DNA of 64,000 bases from Clytia hemisphaerica (Eukaryota; Cnidaria; Hydrozoa; Leptothecata; Clytiidae). The translations under genes and the position numbers were made by a program. The stretch spans positions 1,002,463 through 1,066,462 of the forward strand of contig CACVBU010000784.1 of assembly GCA_902728285.1 (NCBI GenBank), written 5' to 3'. This document shows, in pieces, positions 1-11,700 of the stretch. The notes below the pieces were generated by a model, which was given only the letters and a program-made list of their open reading frames with translations, was not told the DNA's origin and searched no databases. Within the stretch, counting starts at the first letter, position 1, and the number at the start of each line of letters is the position of its first letter.

Positions 1-1557
1 AATGGGAAAATACCAGTGAAAGTGTCAATTTCAATGCTATATTTCATCCCACAAATGACCAAGAAAGAGAACTTGTCAAAGAAGCTAAAGAAAAAGAGCT
101 TCTTAATTGGAAGTCATTTGACGTATATGAACCGGTTGAATTCGAAAACCAACCCTTGATTTCAACAAGATGGGTAGTGACTGAGAAACAACCCAAACCT
201 AACCTTACAGTTAAAGCTCGACTTGTAGTGAGAGGATTTGAAGAGACATCAGATATACCAAGTGACTCTCCCACAATATCCAAGGACTCTCTTCGCACAT
301 GTTTTGCTATTGCCTCTACAAAGCAATGGCCTATCGAAATGATTGATATTAAGTCAGCGTTTTTACAAGGAGAAGACATCCATCGTGAAATCTATGTCAA
401 ACCCCCCACTGAAGCAAAAGTAGCTGAGAACCTAGTTTGGAAGCTACGAAAAGTAGTGTATGGGCTCAACGATGCATCCCGTAATTGGTATTTTACGATT
501 CGAGAAACACTACTAAAACTTGGATGCGTACAATCAACCATCGACAAAGCACTGTTCATGTGGCGTGATTCATCTAACCAGCTTGCAGGAATGTTTATCC
601 TACATGTTGATGACTTTTTGTATGCTGGTTCACAGACCTTCTTAAAGACTGTTGTGAAGAAGGTGTGTGAAATTTACAAAGTTGGTTCTAAGGGAACTGA
701 TATTTTCAAATACATCGGATTGGAAGTTTCGACCAACCAAAATGAAACAACTTTATCGCAATCGATCTACGTAAAGTCAATGAAGGAGATTCCAATCACG
801 CCATCGAGAAAGTTACGAAAGAACGATAAAGTGACATCCGAAGAGGAAAAACTTTTGAGACAGCAATCGGTCAATTGAATTGGGTCGCAACACAGACACG
901 ACCAGATCTTTCATATGACGTTCTTGAACTGAGTATGATAACCAATCGAGCCACAGTAGATCATTTACTTCAAGCGAATAAAGTCATCAGAAAGTTGAAA
1001 TCTGAAGCGTTACAAATCAAGTTCCCACGTCTTGGAGAACTGAGTAATCTTAAGCTAATGTTATTCAATGATGCATCGTTCGCCAATCTTCCTGACGGAA
1101 CTTCCAGTACTGGTGGTCGAGTTGTTTTTCTCTTCGGCGAAGGAGATAAATGCTGTCCCATTTCCTGGTCGTCTACAAAGATTAAACGTGTCGTGAGAGC
1201 AGCACCCTTGCTGCAGAAACATTGTCACTTGCTGATGGTTTGTGAAAGTGTTTTCGTTATCGGATGTCTTTCTAACAGAATTGATTTACGGTAAATCTGA
1301 TCAACAGAATCGAATCCCCATAAAGTCATTTGTCGACAACAAATCTCTGGTACAAAATGTTCACTCAACAACTATGGGTATCGGAGAAAAGGCTACGCAT
1401 TGAAATGGGTGTCATTTATGAAATGATACACGATAATAAAATGTCCATCAAGTGGATCGAAGCTTCGAAGCAATTAGCTGACTCCCTTACGAAACGGGGA
1501 GCGTCTTCCAGTAAATTAAATCAAGTTCTTGTTTCTGGAAGGCTACGTCCTCCATGA
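1..1557 (+). mobile_element. Ty1/copia retrotransposon pol remnant (RT and RNase H), decayed
   Basis: The reading frame is open from base 3 to the stop at 876-878 and continues beyond the window start, so the element is cut by the window. It reads as the copia-type reverse transcriptase: a palm motif DIKSAFLQGE near 345-375, then YVKPP, VYGLNDASRNWY, and the catalytic box HVDDFLYAG at about 603-630. A second frame (875-1294) continues with NWVATQTRPDLSYDV, the connection region, and FNDASF at the start of RNase H. A third frame (1330-1557) holds the RNase H end, with IKWIEASKQLADSLTK. Two frame changes (near 876 and between 1200 and 1340) break the polyprotein, so this copy is dead. Replication would be cytoplasmic by reverse transcription, but nothing suggests present activity. 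Confidence 0.9.
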
Positions 1558-1562
1558 GAGGA

Positions 1563-2161
1563 TGTTGTTAATGTTATTCGATATTGGTATTTGATATGTT
1601 GATTACATGGTGAGATATGTTTTGGTTTATATTGATGAGAATGGTATTTAAATAGTTATGATGATTTTGATTTATTGAAAGTTTCTGGTTCGCGATCGAT
1701 TATTGATGGATATATTTGTTCCAGTTGATATTGGTTATGTTGAAAATGGACTTTTTATACAATGACCATTGGTCTTTGGTTTTGATATTTGTTTTATTGG
1801 TGTGCTTTGCTTGGCTGGCATGATGAAATGTTTTGATAGTATATTTTATTGATCACCTCATAGACAGAGGGGAATCTGTTAACGTTCATATTCTTCTTAT
1901 CGTTATAGGCTAGTATATATTAACATTAGCATTTGGTGTGGCTGTGGGGCTTTTATATTATTCAGCGTTATTGACTTTTCATAAATTAGGCGGCTATTGA
2001 GGTTGCCATCCATTTCAAATAAAAATTTGATAGATCAATTTTCAACCTTTATGAGCACTTTCTTAAAGTAATATTCAGTGAAGTGGACCTTTGATATTTG
2101 TTGGTCAGAAAAAGCTATAAATGTTTTCTTTTCTCTTTACAGAATCAAGAAGCCATCAACA
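1563..2161 (+). repeat. Probable 3' LTR of the copia element
   Basis: Five bases after the RNase H stop a purine tract (GAGAGGA) runs into TGTTGTTAATG. The segment closes with CCATCAACA, giving TG...CA ends with the 5-bp inverted pair TGTTG/CAACA usual for copia LTRs. A TATA-like TTTTTATAC lies near 1750 and AATAAA near 2018. The 5' LTR is outside the window, so LTR identity cannot be tested here. The right boundary is the least certain part. Confidence 0.5.
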
Positions 2162-2994
2162 TCGACAAATTCGACACATTTCCTCATCAGAAACTTTTAA
2201 ATTATCTGCCATTATGACTTTCTTGAAGTTGTTCCAAAATTAACCAATAGACCTTTTCGCCTTTCAATCCACCATATTGGAACTTATTGAAGAATGTCAG
2301 AAAAAAAAACCATTGACCAAAAGATGCATTTTGTCTCAACTTGAGAATTGATCCAATGAAGATGAAAAATTTAGGCAATGCGATTTTTCGGAATGCTGAA
2401 AAAACTCTAATTTGGATCTTCCTTAAGGTAAAGAGGTTGGGGCATTTGGGTTAGCAAGGCAAAAATGGCTAAAAAGCTGGTAATATCGTAATCGTAATCT
2501 TGAAATATCAAAGTTCTCCATCCACCGCTACACATTCCTTTTAAAGAGTGAAGCTTGTGGTGTGCCCAGTATTTATTTGCTGCGTGGAAGAATGTAATTC
2601 CCAGCACACACGACTCCCTCAGCATTGATTGGGGACTAGATGATTCACCAGTTGTTCAAGCGCATCCATTACTATAGGGTAGCGTGAAAATGGGGACAGT
2701 CGTGACTATAGGGCAGCAGATCGATTTTCTTGTAATTCGATTAGAATAAATGATGGAAAGGGGAGACAGGGGTTGCTTCACTTAAACAAATCGCAACTAT
2801 TTATATTGGTGATTTTTTATTCTTATAAAATGTAAATATTAATTTGATTTATTTATGTGATATCAAAGAAAGAAATAATGAAGAGAGATTAAGAAAATTC
2901 GTGTGTTTTCTTATTTAAGTCTCTGGTGACTCTTGATACTAGGGTTATTCCATTTCATGCATTAAAAATTTACTTTAGAGGCCATTCCCTTTTG
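2162..2994. other. Non-coding stretch with one short dispersed repeat
   Basis: I see no gene. A roughly 30-bp word around 2250-2280 (AGACCTTTTCGCCTTTC followed by ATCCACCAT) recurs with few changes at 44183-44212 and in reverse at 47706-47738, so it is a dispersed repeat end. The rest shows no structure I can name. Confidence 0.5.
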
Positions 2995-3590
2995 CCGTGA
3001 CCCTGAGACAGATTCTTTCACTCGTGATAATTTGGTGCGTAATTCATCAAAATCTTTACCTTCATTAACATTATCCGACCGTGACTCTGGGTTAATTTTA
3101 GTTCTACTAATTCGTGATTCGCACGACGAGCATTGATTTGTTTGAACTTTTTAAATAAAACCGTGACTCTGGGGAAATTTTCATTTGCTTCGTGATACAT
3201 AGATGATATCTATCCAAGGGTTGATTTTCAAATCTTTCCTAATAAAGCCGTGACTCTGGGGCAATTTTCATTTGCTTCGTGATATACATAGATGATATCT
3301 ATCTAAGGGTTGATTTTCGAATCTTTTCTAATAAAGCCGTGACTCTGGGGCAATTTTCATTTGCTTCGTGATGCATAGATGATATCTATCCAAGGGTTGA
3401 TTTTCGAACCTTTTCTAATAAAGCAGTGACTCTGGGGTAATTTTCATTTGCTTCGTGATACATAGATGATATCTATCCAAGTTTTGATTTTCGAACCTTT
3501 TCTAATAAGGCTGTGACTCTGGGGCAATTTTCATTTGCTTCGTGACACATAGATTATATCTATCCAAGTGTTGATTTTCGACTCCGTAGT
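2995..3590. repeat. 87-bp tandem repeat (minisatellite), about 5 good and 2 degenerate units
   Basis: The word CCGTGACTCTGGGG (with small changes) starts units at 3161, 3248, 3337, 3424 and 3511, giving spacings of 87, 89, 87 and 87. Each unit continues with CAATTTTCATTTGCTTCGTG and then ATAGATGATATCTATCC. Two weaker units start near 2995 and 3079 (spacings 84 and 82). The array therefore grades from diverged on the left to near identical on the right, where it meets LINE sequence. Confidence 0.9.
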
Positions 3591-3753
3591 GATTGAGTTT
3601 TTCAAGTAAAATTTCGTGATCAACTGTGTTGAATGCCTTTTGTAGATCAACAAATACACCACAGGCAAACCCACCATTGTCAAGATAGTTTCGGATACGT
3701 TTGACAATATTAATGAGTGTATGCTCAGTAGAAGTGAGCCTTACGAAAACCAA
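3576..3753 (-). pseudogene. LINE reverse-transcriptase fragment
   Basis: Read on the minus strand this gives a jockey/CR1-type RT segment: STEHTLINIV, then CGVFVDLQKAFNTVDHEILLEKL, which is the first palm motif with its catalytic aspartate region, then NHYGVE. After that the frame enters the 87-bp tandem repeat. Only about 60 codons survive. Reverse transcriptase of this type copies element RNA at a nicked chromosomal target; this piece is far too short to function. Confidence 0.85.
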
Positions 3754-3769
3754 ATTGTCGAGAGTAGAG

Positions 3770-4194
3770 ACTTATAGCTAAATCTTCATGATGCACCGAC
3801 AAGCACAGAGACTTAGAATTTTTTTTGAAATTTTTCAATACTTTACCCCGGTTCGAACCTACATGTTTCTGATTACGAAACATATAGTCTATACCACTGG
3901 GCTACGACGGCTGCTGAATTTCCGAAATTCAAGGTTATTTATAGAGTGACATATATAGTATATACGGGTGAACAGACCTCACGAGTTAGGCTAACTGTTA
4001 TGATCGCCATTCCTCCAGGAAGACCCCACACACGGGTGCACACCACCGGGAGAGGGTGCACAGCCGTCTGGGTGCATGTGTTGGGGATGCCTATCCCTAA
4101 CAAAACGCTGCGCTCGCTTGCACAATATATTGCCCGCGCGCGCCCGCGCGGTGCACTTGAAAGGCCGGTGCTTCATGAAGATTTAGCCATAAGT
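3770..4194. mobile_element. hAT-like MITE with perfect 8-bp target duplication and internal tRNA-like sequence
   Basis: The ends ACTTATAGCTAAATCTTC and GAAGATTTAGCCATAAGT are inverted repeats that match over about 30 bp with 3 mismatches. They are flanked by an exact 8-bp direct repeat GAGTAGAG at 3762-3769 and 4195-4202. An 8-bp duplication fits the hAT superfamily. The interior has no transposase and is unusually GC-rich on the right (CGCGCGCCCGCGCG near 4135). A minus-strand tRNA-like sequence occupies 3842-3915. Confidence 0.8.
3842..3915 (-). repeat. tRNA-like (SINE-type) sequence inside the MITE
   Basis: On the minus strand an A box TAGCCCAGTGG (3894-3904) and a B box GGTTCGAACCG (3849-3859) are correctly spaced for a Pol III internal promoter. 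Between them a strong hairpin GTTTC-GTAATCA-GAAAC sits at the anticodon-arm position, with AAT as the nominal anticodon. The D stem and the 3' acceptor strand do not pair, so I read it as a tRNA-derived repeat and not as a working tRNA. Confidence 0.5.
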
Positions 4195-4202
4195 GAGTAG
4201 AG

Positions 4203-4948
4203 CTAGCCTTTTTTTAAAACTATTTAGGGGCTGAGTTTAAATCTATTCAAAAAATACCTTGATCTGCTCAATGATCTGGCTTTCCTTCCAGCATTTATTA
4301 CATTTCGCCCAGACATCTTGAAAAATGACTATCTATAAAATATAAAAGAATTTATATGAGTAAAAACTTAGATGCCAGATGCCAGAAAAATCTTTAAAAT
4401 CTCGTGAGCTCTCTGATTGTTCCGCTCAGCCTCCGCTTTTTATTTTCGTGAAATTGACCTACATCAAATCCACTTTCGATATTTTTTGTACCAGCATTCA
4501 ATGAACAGCTATGAAACTAACTCTTTTCTAGGCTATCTATTTTTATAATAAGAAAAATAATTATTTTATGAATATTTTACTATCGCAAAGATAGGATTCA
4601 AAACTTGTGACTACAAAAAATGCTAGCTGTTCTTACAAAAAAAGCAAAACATTCATAAACACACTAAAAAAGACATTGCAGTGTACATTTTTCGAATGTC
4701 AGATTCCATTGAAATTTAACGGGACTTCCTCTGGTTAAGAATAAAGCCCCACTTACATTCTAGAACATAAGATCCTTTGGAAATTATTTTTGCAGAATTT
4801 TTTCTTCAAAGACAAAGTAGAAACAATTTTTTGAAACATTATTGAATCCAAAATGCATCTTTCATCTCTATTAAACAATATAAAGAGCTTATTTCTTTGA
4901 AATCTTTTTTTGAATGTATCCTCCACGATTCTTATAATGTAGATAGGG
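4203..4948. other. Non-coding, AT-rich
   Basis: No open frame with recognisable protein, no RNA gene and no clear repeat were seen between the two mobile elements. Confidence 0.5.
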
Positions 4949-4949
4949 C

Positions 4950-5249
4950 CCCGGGGGGGGTACTACCCTTGTCGACCGACGGGGGTGCTCCGCCAAGGTT
5001 CGAAAAATGGACCCTAGGTGGGACTCGAAATTTGCGAAAAAAGTGACCCTGAATGGGACTGAAATACCAAAATTTTCTCAAATTTTCTACTTTTTCTCCA
5101 AATTTTCCAAAAATAGGCACCCTAAGAAGGACTGATTTTTCGATTTTGGTGTTTTTGCGACCCTACCTGGGACTCGTGGAGGCTAAAAAAGGTACCCTGA
5201 CCAGCGGAGCATCCCCGTAACCCATCTTGCCCTAGTACCCCCCCCGGGG
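4950..5249. mobile_element. G-run inverted-repeat element (CCCGGGGGGGG termini), 7-bp target duplication
   Basis: The left end CCCGGGGGGGGTACTA and the right end TAGTACCCCCCCCGGGG are inverted copies. The flanks carry ATAGGGC at 4943-4949 and 5250-5256, an exact 7-bp direct repeat. The interior reuses short words of the type GACCCT..GGGACT four or five times. There is no coding potential. A truncated relative, reading as the right end in reverse, starts at 38006. It belongs to the architecture group described in the findings. Confidence 0.75.
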
Positions 5250-5599
5250 ATAGGGCGTTGTTAATTATAGAATTCAGGGGAATGCCCGTCAATATAAAAA
5301 GGAGTGAGGCACCCTCCTTCGCTACGCTTTTGCACCTAGCGTTATTGAAATTTAGATGAGATTTGGGTGTTATTTCTATGATTTTTGCAAATAAAATTGC
5401 AATTTTGTATCTTGAATTTAGTTTGAAGATAAGGGAGTGTGACGATTTTCGTAGAATAGTCATTTTTATTCAAATTTCTCACACTGAATCTGACTGAATG
5501 AAAAGAATAGGGCTTTCCCTGCAACGGATTTTGATTGGATTTCCCCAGAGAAAATTTTAATTGTTCAGATTTTTCGTCCAATTAAATGGAGTGATTTTA

Positions 5600-5662
5600 G
5601 TCACGTGAACTCATTCGAAACGTCGTGGAGTTTATAAGAATTCACAACTCTACTGTCAGTAC
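5600..5662 (+). promoter_or_regulatory. Candidate core promoter of INTS6
   Basis: A CACGTG E-box lies at 5602-5607, a TATA-like TTTATAAG at 5631-5638, and an initiator-like TCAGT at 5655-5659, about 25 bp downstream of it. This leaves a 5' leader of roughly 110 bases before the INTS6 ATG at 5767. Assignment rests on spacing alone. Confidence 0.35.
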
Positions 5663-5766
5663 AGATTCGCCTACCGAAGTGAAAACATGTGTCCGTGTTC
5701 CTCCTTCACAAACTTATCGAAATTATCATTGAAAAACCTAATTCCAACACTTATTTCGAGTCTGTC

Positions 5767-8700
5767 ATGGTCCTACTAGTTTTTTTGATTGACACTAGTG
5801 CGTCCATGAACCAAAGGACTTGCCTTGGTACTAGCTATTTGGACTTAGCTAAAGGAGCAGTGGAATCTTTTATCAAAGTAAGCACGCTAAAATGATATGC
5901 AAGTCTGAAATATCGATAGGAATTGCCGAATAAAATTTTTGTATTTGTCAGGCTCAGTCTTAGAAGCCATGTCATTTTATCATTAATTTGGTCGCTATTT
6001 TATCTTTTTTTTATACCAATCGCATCGAAATTTTTTTGTCAGATACGTGCTCGCGATCCTGTCAATGCCAAAGGCGATCGGTATATGCTGGTTACTTACG
6101 ACGAAAATTCAAAGTCGGTTAAGGTGAGAGCTTTGTAGATTCCCCATGAAACAGTATAATCGTATTAAGTTGCTTCCAAATTTGTTGAATTACTATCAGT
6201 GTATTGTTGCTGACAGGTTGCAAAAATCAGGCTGTCAGAGCGCAGCAGCACCATCTCAGCAATATCAACTTTTGCTGCAATATTGATATTATTTAGCTTA
6301 GTTTGCGTCAGTTATCACTTTATAAATTGGCTACAAATTTTGGCAAGATTTATTTTGCATTTTTATAAGTTCTTGACATTTTTGCAAAATTAAAACTTAT
6401 TAGTTCAATGGGATTAATTTTTACAGGATAAAATTTCACGGTTGAGCTCATCTGCAAAATTTTAAGGTTTTGCGGGGACTTATGCAGATGACTCTATCGT
6501 GATCCCGTGATTCGCAAAACAGATGCGCGCGCATTATTTTGATGCTCTCCACCATTTCGTCTCTTGAGGTAAACAAGCCCGTTTTTGCCTGCGTTTCCTT
6601 AGGGGGAAGTAGCTTTTTTGAGCTCTTCTTTAGCTCTGTCGATTGAAATCCCCTCAAATTTTAGTATGTTCAGGGATCGAATTAACGTACTTTAGACGTA
6701 CAAACTTTTGCGATTTTTGTGAATTTTGGTCTTTTTCACGAAAGTAAATGTTTTTGAAAATTCTTAACATAGCAATTCGCAAGAGTTTATGCTCGCGAAA
6801 AATTCTCCAAATAATCGAAGTCAAAGAGCAATCCTCTTTATCAGATTTAAGGAATATTTTTTACACTTTTCGAAATCTCTCATTTTTATCCAACAATTCG
6901 CGAAAGTTTATCTTCGCAAAAAACATTTTTTCCTCAAATTCGCGAAAGTAATTGTCGTAACTTTTGAGATTTTTTTACCTCGCAAGTACTTTAGGCGTAC
7001 AAACTTTCACGAGCAGAAACTTTCGCGATTTTTGCAAATTTTGGCCCTTTTCGCAAAAGTAAATGTCTTTAAAAATTCTAGAGAGGGCCATTCGCAAAAG
7101 TTTATGCTCGCGAAATTTTTTTGACAAAATAGAAAATCTATAAAACTTTAAACTTTGAATAAAATGTAACTTTTATGACACTTTTTAGCCTGCTAAAAGA
7201 CTAATAAGTCAAAGGACAAATGTTTCAAGCCAATCCAAGAAGTATTTGTCCCTTTAAGCCATTTTTTCATGTGAAAATTCTCAATTTTACGTCTTGATTT
7301 GCAAAAGTTTATGCTCGCAAAAAATATTTTTCCCTTAAATTCGCGAAAGTAAATGTTGTGAATTTCGTGATTTTTCGTCCCCGCAAAAGTTTCTGCTCGC
7401 GAAAGTTTGTACACCTAAAGTATTGCATTTCACAGTTCCCGATGCATTTTCTTAAATGTATGAAGTAAAAATTCAAAAACTCTGCAAAATCACGATGCAA
7501 CATATCTTATCTTCTTTGAAAAATGATTAGTTGAAACAAGTATTTTGAATCTTTAAGCAAATACAACTGTTACTTTGCTTATAATTACAAATTATTCTTT
7601 AAAGTAGAAAATGCATTGTATATATATTGATAAAAATGTATTGTGAAAGATATATAATTTCAAGGCTGCAGCAGGCTTATTTTTCTGTAGTTTGTGCATA
7701 GGTCTTTTTCTTATTATTTTTCACCCACATTAATGTCAAATCACATCAGAAAAACATTCAGAATTATTAAATATTTCTATTGTTATAGGCTGGTTGGAAA
7801 GGTGTGAACTTACAAATGTTCATGACAGAGCTGAAAAATCTTGATGGTTTCAACCTTTCAGATGTTGGCAGGGCACTAAAAGAAAGCTTTGATCTTTTAA
7901 ACATCAACAGACTTCATATGGGTCTTGATAACTATGGAATGGTATGCCTCTCTGATCATACTAGGCAGAAAAATTCTTTTAAAATTTGAAAGTCTTTCTA
8001 TAATTTATAGTTTTTTTTACTTCAAACTAAAGACATCTTGCTAGTTTAAATGAGGAACTTTTAGAGAAAATCTAGAATAATATTTTTGAAATCTGGGCTT
8101 CCTTCTTTGCTGTTTGAAATTATTTTTCTGATAACAGCATCTTTGCTATGTCCATTTCATTTAGTGTCATGTCAATTCTACAATCTTCTCAAATATCTTT
8201 CAGCTTGTAGGGGCTGCCTGGCAAGGGTCTAACACAACATCTCTCAATGACACTAGAAGATTGCAATAAACTTAGTTTCAATACCCTTCCATTTGTTCCT
8301 GTACTGTGGTCAATTGCTTGACTTCAAAAGTCATATCTAATTATATTATCTTTTTTATTTCAGGGAAGAAATCCATTTTATCTTGAGCCTGCCATAATAC
8401 TCCTATTAACTGATGGATGTGCTCCTATGGATCCAAATGGTATGATTAAGGAGGTATCAAATGAATCAATTTCTAACCACTAAGGTGGATTAAGCCTTCA
8501 GGTCAAATTCTTAAAAAGCAGGGCAGCGTTCATTAGAGACAGAAAAAGCACTTTTCTGCTGTAGGCAGTTTTAATGAATTTTTTCATAATTAACACTAAC
8601 CAGATGCTAAAAATGCATGAAAAATGGTCTGACTCCACTGAGTGCAATTAAAAAACTTAAATTTTATTGTAACTAGGCAGGCTGGAAACAGTTCTATTTA

Positions 8701-11700
8701 TATTAGGCCAACATCAAAAGTTTCATGTGTTTTCATACAGCACCAATTTTATGCTCAGGGTTAGAGTTGCTAAGGATTTTAATAATTCCTTCTGTTAGAC
8801 ATTCTGATGCCAGATAATACCAAAAATACCTAATTTTGAGGTGCTTGGTTATGCTAATTGTGACCCCATTTTGGAGAATATACTCCTCACTGGTTTTGAA
8901 ATCGCAGGGGAGCAAATAACACAAGAAAAAAAAGCTCAAAAAAAGGACATTTCTTCAAAATCTGATTGTAAAGCTTATCATATCAAATCTGAAAAAATTT
9001 GACCTAGAATGAGATATTTTTGTTTGAAATCTTAAGTTTAAAACATTAAATATTTCTCTTTGAACTGTTACAAATTTTTGGACCTACCCCGGTGGAGGTC
9101 CTATAAATTAACCTCTGTTCGTTCGTTCGTTCGTCCGTTCGTCCGTTCGTTACTAGCTTTTCTCGGGATTGGCTCATTAGTTTTTCTTAATTTTTGGCAC
9201 AAAGATGCAAAATGGTAATGCCCAAAATGTGACGGAGCCCGATTTTCGAAAAAAATTCATTTCCGGCCGAAAATGCCGGAAATATGCCGGAAAAACCGGT
9301 TTTTTGGCATTTTCTCGAGATTTCATCATTAGTTTTTTCTGATTTTTTGCACAAAGATGCGTATTAACAATGCCCAAAACTTGGCTGAGTCCGACTTTTG
9401 AGAAAAAATCTTTACCGGTTGAAAATGCCGGAAATATACCGGAAATCGCCGTTTTTTTTGCAGATTTTCATCAGACTTTTTTCCTTATATTTCGTTGTTT
9501 TTTTTTACACAAAAACATTATTGATAGCAATGTCCACGATCAAGCATGATTCAATTGTCAATAAATCCTGATTTTTGAAGCCGAACTTTCTAAAAATCGC
9601 CGGAACAGCCGATTTTCGCCGGAAAAAACGGTATTTCTTGAATTTCTTGAGCTGTACTTTCTATTTTTTCATGAAATTTTGCACACTGATGCAAAATGTC
9701 AATACCTAAATTGTGACGAAGCCCGATTTTCGAAAAAAATTCATTTCCGGCCGAAAATGCCGGAAATATACCGGAAAAACTGTTTTTTTGGCATTTTCTC
9801 GAGATTTTATCATTAGTTTTTTCTGATTTTTTGCTCAAAGATGCGTATTAACAATGCCCAAAACATGGCCGAGACCGATTTTTGAGAGGTCGAAAATGGT
9901 CGAAAATGCCTGAAATATGCCGGAAATCGCCGTTTTTCTAGATTTTCATTGGACTTTTTCCTTATAATTGGTTGTTTTTTCATTCAAATCCTGTTTTTTC
10001 ATTGAAAAACATTATTAATAGCAATGCCCACCATCAAGCATGTTTCAATTTTCAATAAAATTGATTTTTGAAGCCAGAACTATTTTAAAAGTCGCTGGAA
10101 CAACCCATTTTCGCCGGAAAGACAGTATTTCTTGAATTTCTCGAGCTGTACTTTATATTTTTTTATGAAATTTTGCACACTGACGCAATATGACAATACC
10201 TAAAATGTGACGGAGCCCGATTTTCGAAAAACTTTTTTTTCCGGCCGAAAATGCCGGAAATATGCCGGAAAAACCGGTTTTTTGACATTTTCTCGAATTT
10301 TTATTTTTAGTTTTTTCTGATTTTTTGCAGAAAGATGCGTATTCGCAATGCTCAAAACATGGCCGAGTTCGATTTTTGAGAAAATTTTTTTTCCGGTTGA
10401 AAATTCCGGAAATCGCCGTTTTTGCAGATTTTCATTGGATTCTTTCCTTATATTTTCTATGTTTTTCACACAAAAACATTATTGATAACAATGCTCACCA
10501 TCAAGCATGATTCAATTGTCAATAAAACTGATTTTTGCGACCAGAACTTTCTATTTATTTTTTTCCCTACAACCCTTTCCTCTCCCCCTACCATCAATCA
10601 ATGATGAATTTCTTGCGTTATGCTTTCTGACTGATTTTTTTTTCATTTTTCTCCTTGCATTGCTATCTAACTTTCATCATCAGGTAGGTCCATTCAGCAT
10701 CTAGCTTGTTTATTTCAATTCTTCCGTAACACATTGTTGTGAGGTTTGGGGGTAAAAGGTCCGAGTAGTCTACACAATAGACAGCTCCAGGCTTTTAGGC
10801 CTTACTCTTGGTCTATAGGCACTGCTATAGGGGCCACAAGGGACCCCCCCCCCATCGGGAATCAGCTTTATGATAGGATTAAACATAATAGAAGTTTTTA
10901 ACAAAAGAAGTTTATCAATGGAGATTTCAAATAAAACAATGTTTAAAATGCAGCTGATTGGCTTAGGTTTCCAAACTCATGATTGTTTCATTAAAAACTC
11001 AGTGCACATGCGATGTAAACAGAGAAATTCAATATTCAAAGCAAGAGCAGTGTGCATATCCCAAAGATTAGAAGTTTTACACTTGAAAGAAAGACGTTGA
11101 GGCTACAGAATAGTCTCATGTAGGATTAAATTAAAGTTTATATAAACATTCAGAAACATCTTACACATTCCCTTATTTCTCTTCTTTCAGATATCTATCC
11201 CAACGCATGACTTACTACCTGGAGCAGAATTAACAAATGAATTATATCGTTGGGATCAAAGACTATTTACACTACAAATGAAGATTCCTGGTTTCGCACA
11301 ACCACTTAACGATAAACATCTAGCTAACACACCTGAAGATGTACCACTTTCTACACTTTGTGATCTAACTGGAGGTTTGTTTCTTTGGTCAAATATCTAG
11401 GGTCAATCGTTTTCGTCTAAGTTACCCCTAACTTCAACTGTTACACAATACATTATGTTTTATTATATGATGGAATATAATGTTTGTCTCTTTAAAACTG
11501 TCTTGAAAGGATATGATAGGAAAACCAAACCTGGAATCATTTAATGTTTTGGGCTTTTGAATTACAGTAAACTTTTGTTGGGCTTCGTTGCTCTTCTAAA
11601 TAAAGGTAAAACTTCACCCCCAGCACGCCTTGTGTTTTTGGCAAAAATGACAGTTTTACGCTTTCCGTCATAACTTTTGATCTACTAAACCGATTCAAAA

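Noticed and set aside
3842..3915. A functional tRNA-Ile gene
   Set aside because: A and B boxes and an anticodon hairpin are present, but the D stem and acceptor stem do not pair.
3946..4200. 84-codon open frame and its antisense partner
   Set aside because: Both lie within the 425-bp MITE and cross its right inverted end; no protein similarity.
5122..5581. Minus-strand frames of 113 and 79 codons
   Set aside because: They overlap the G-run element and the INTS6 promoter region, with low-complexity content.
9177..10469. Several minus-strand frames repeating NEFFSKIG-like peptides
   Set aside because: They are translations of the 490-bp tandem unit; the repeats of the peptide follow the DNA repeat and carry no domain.
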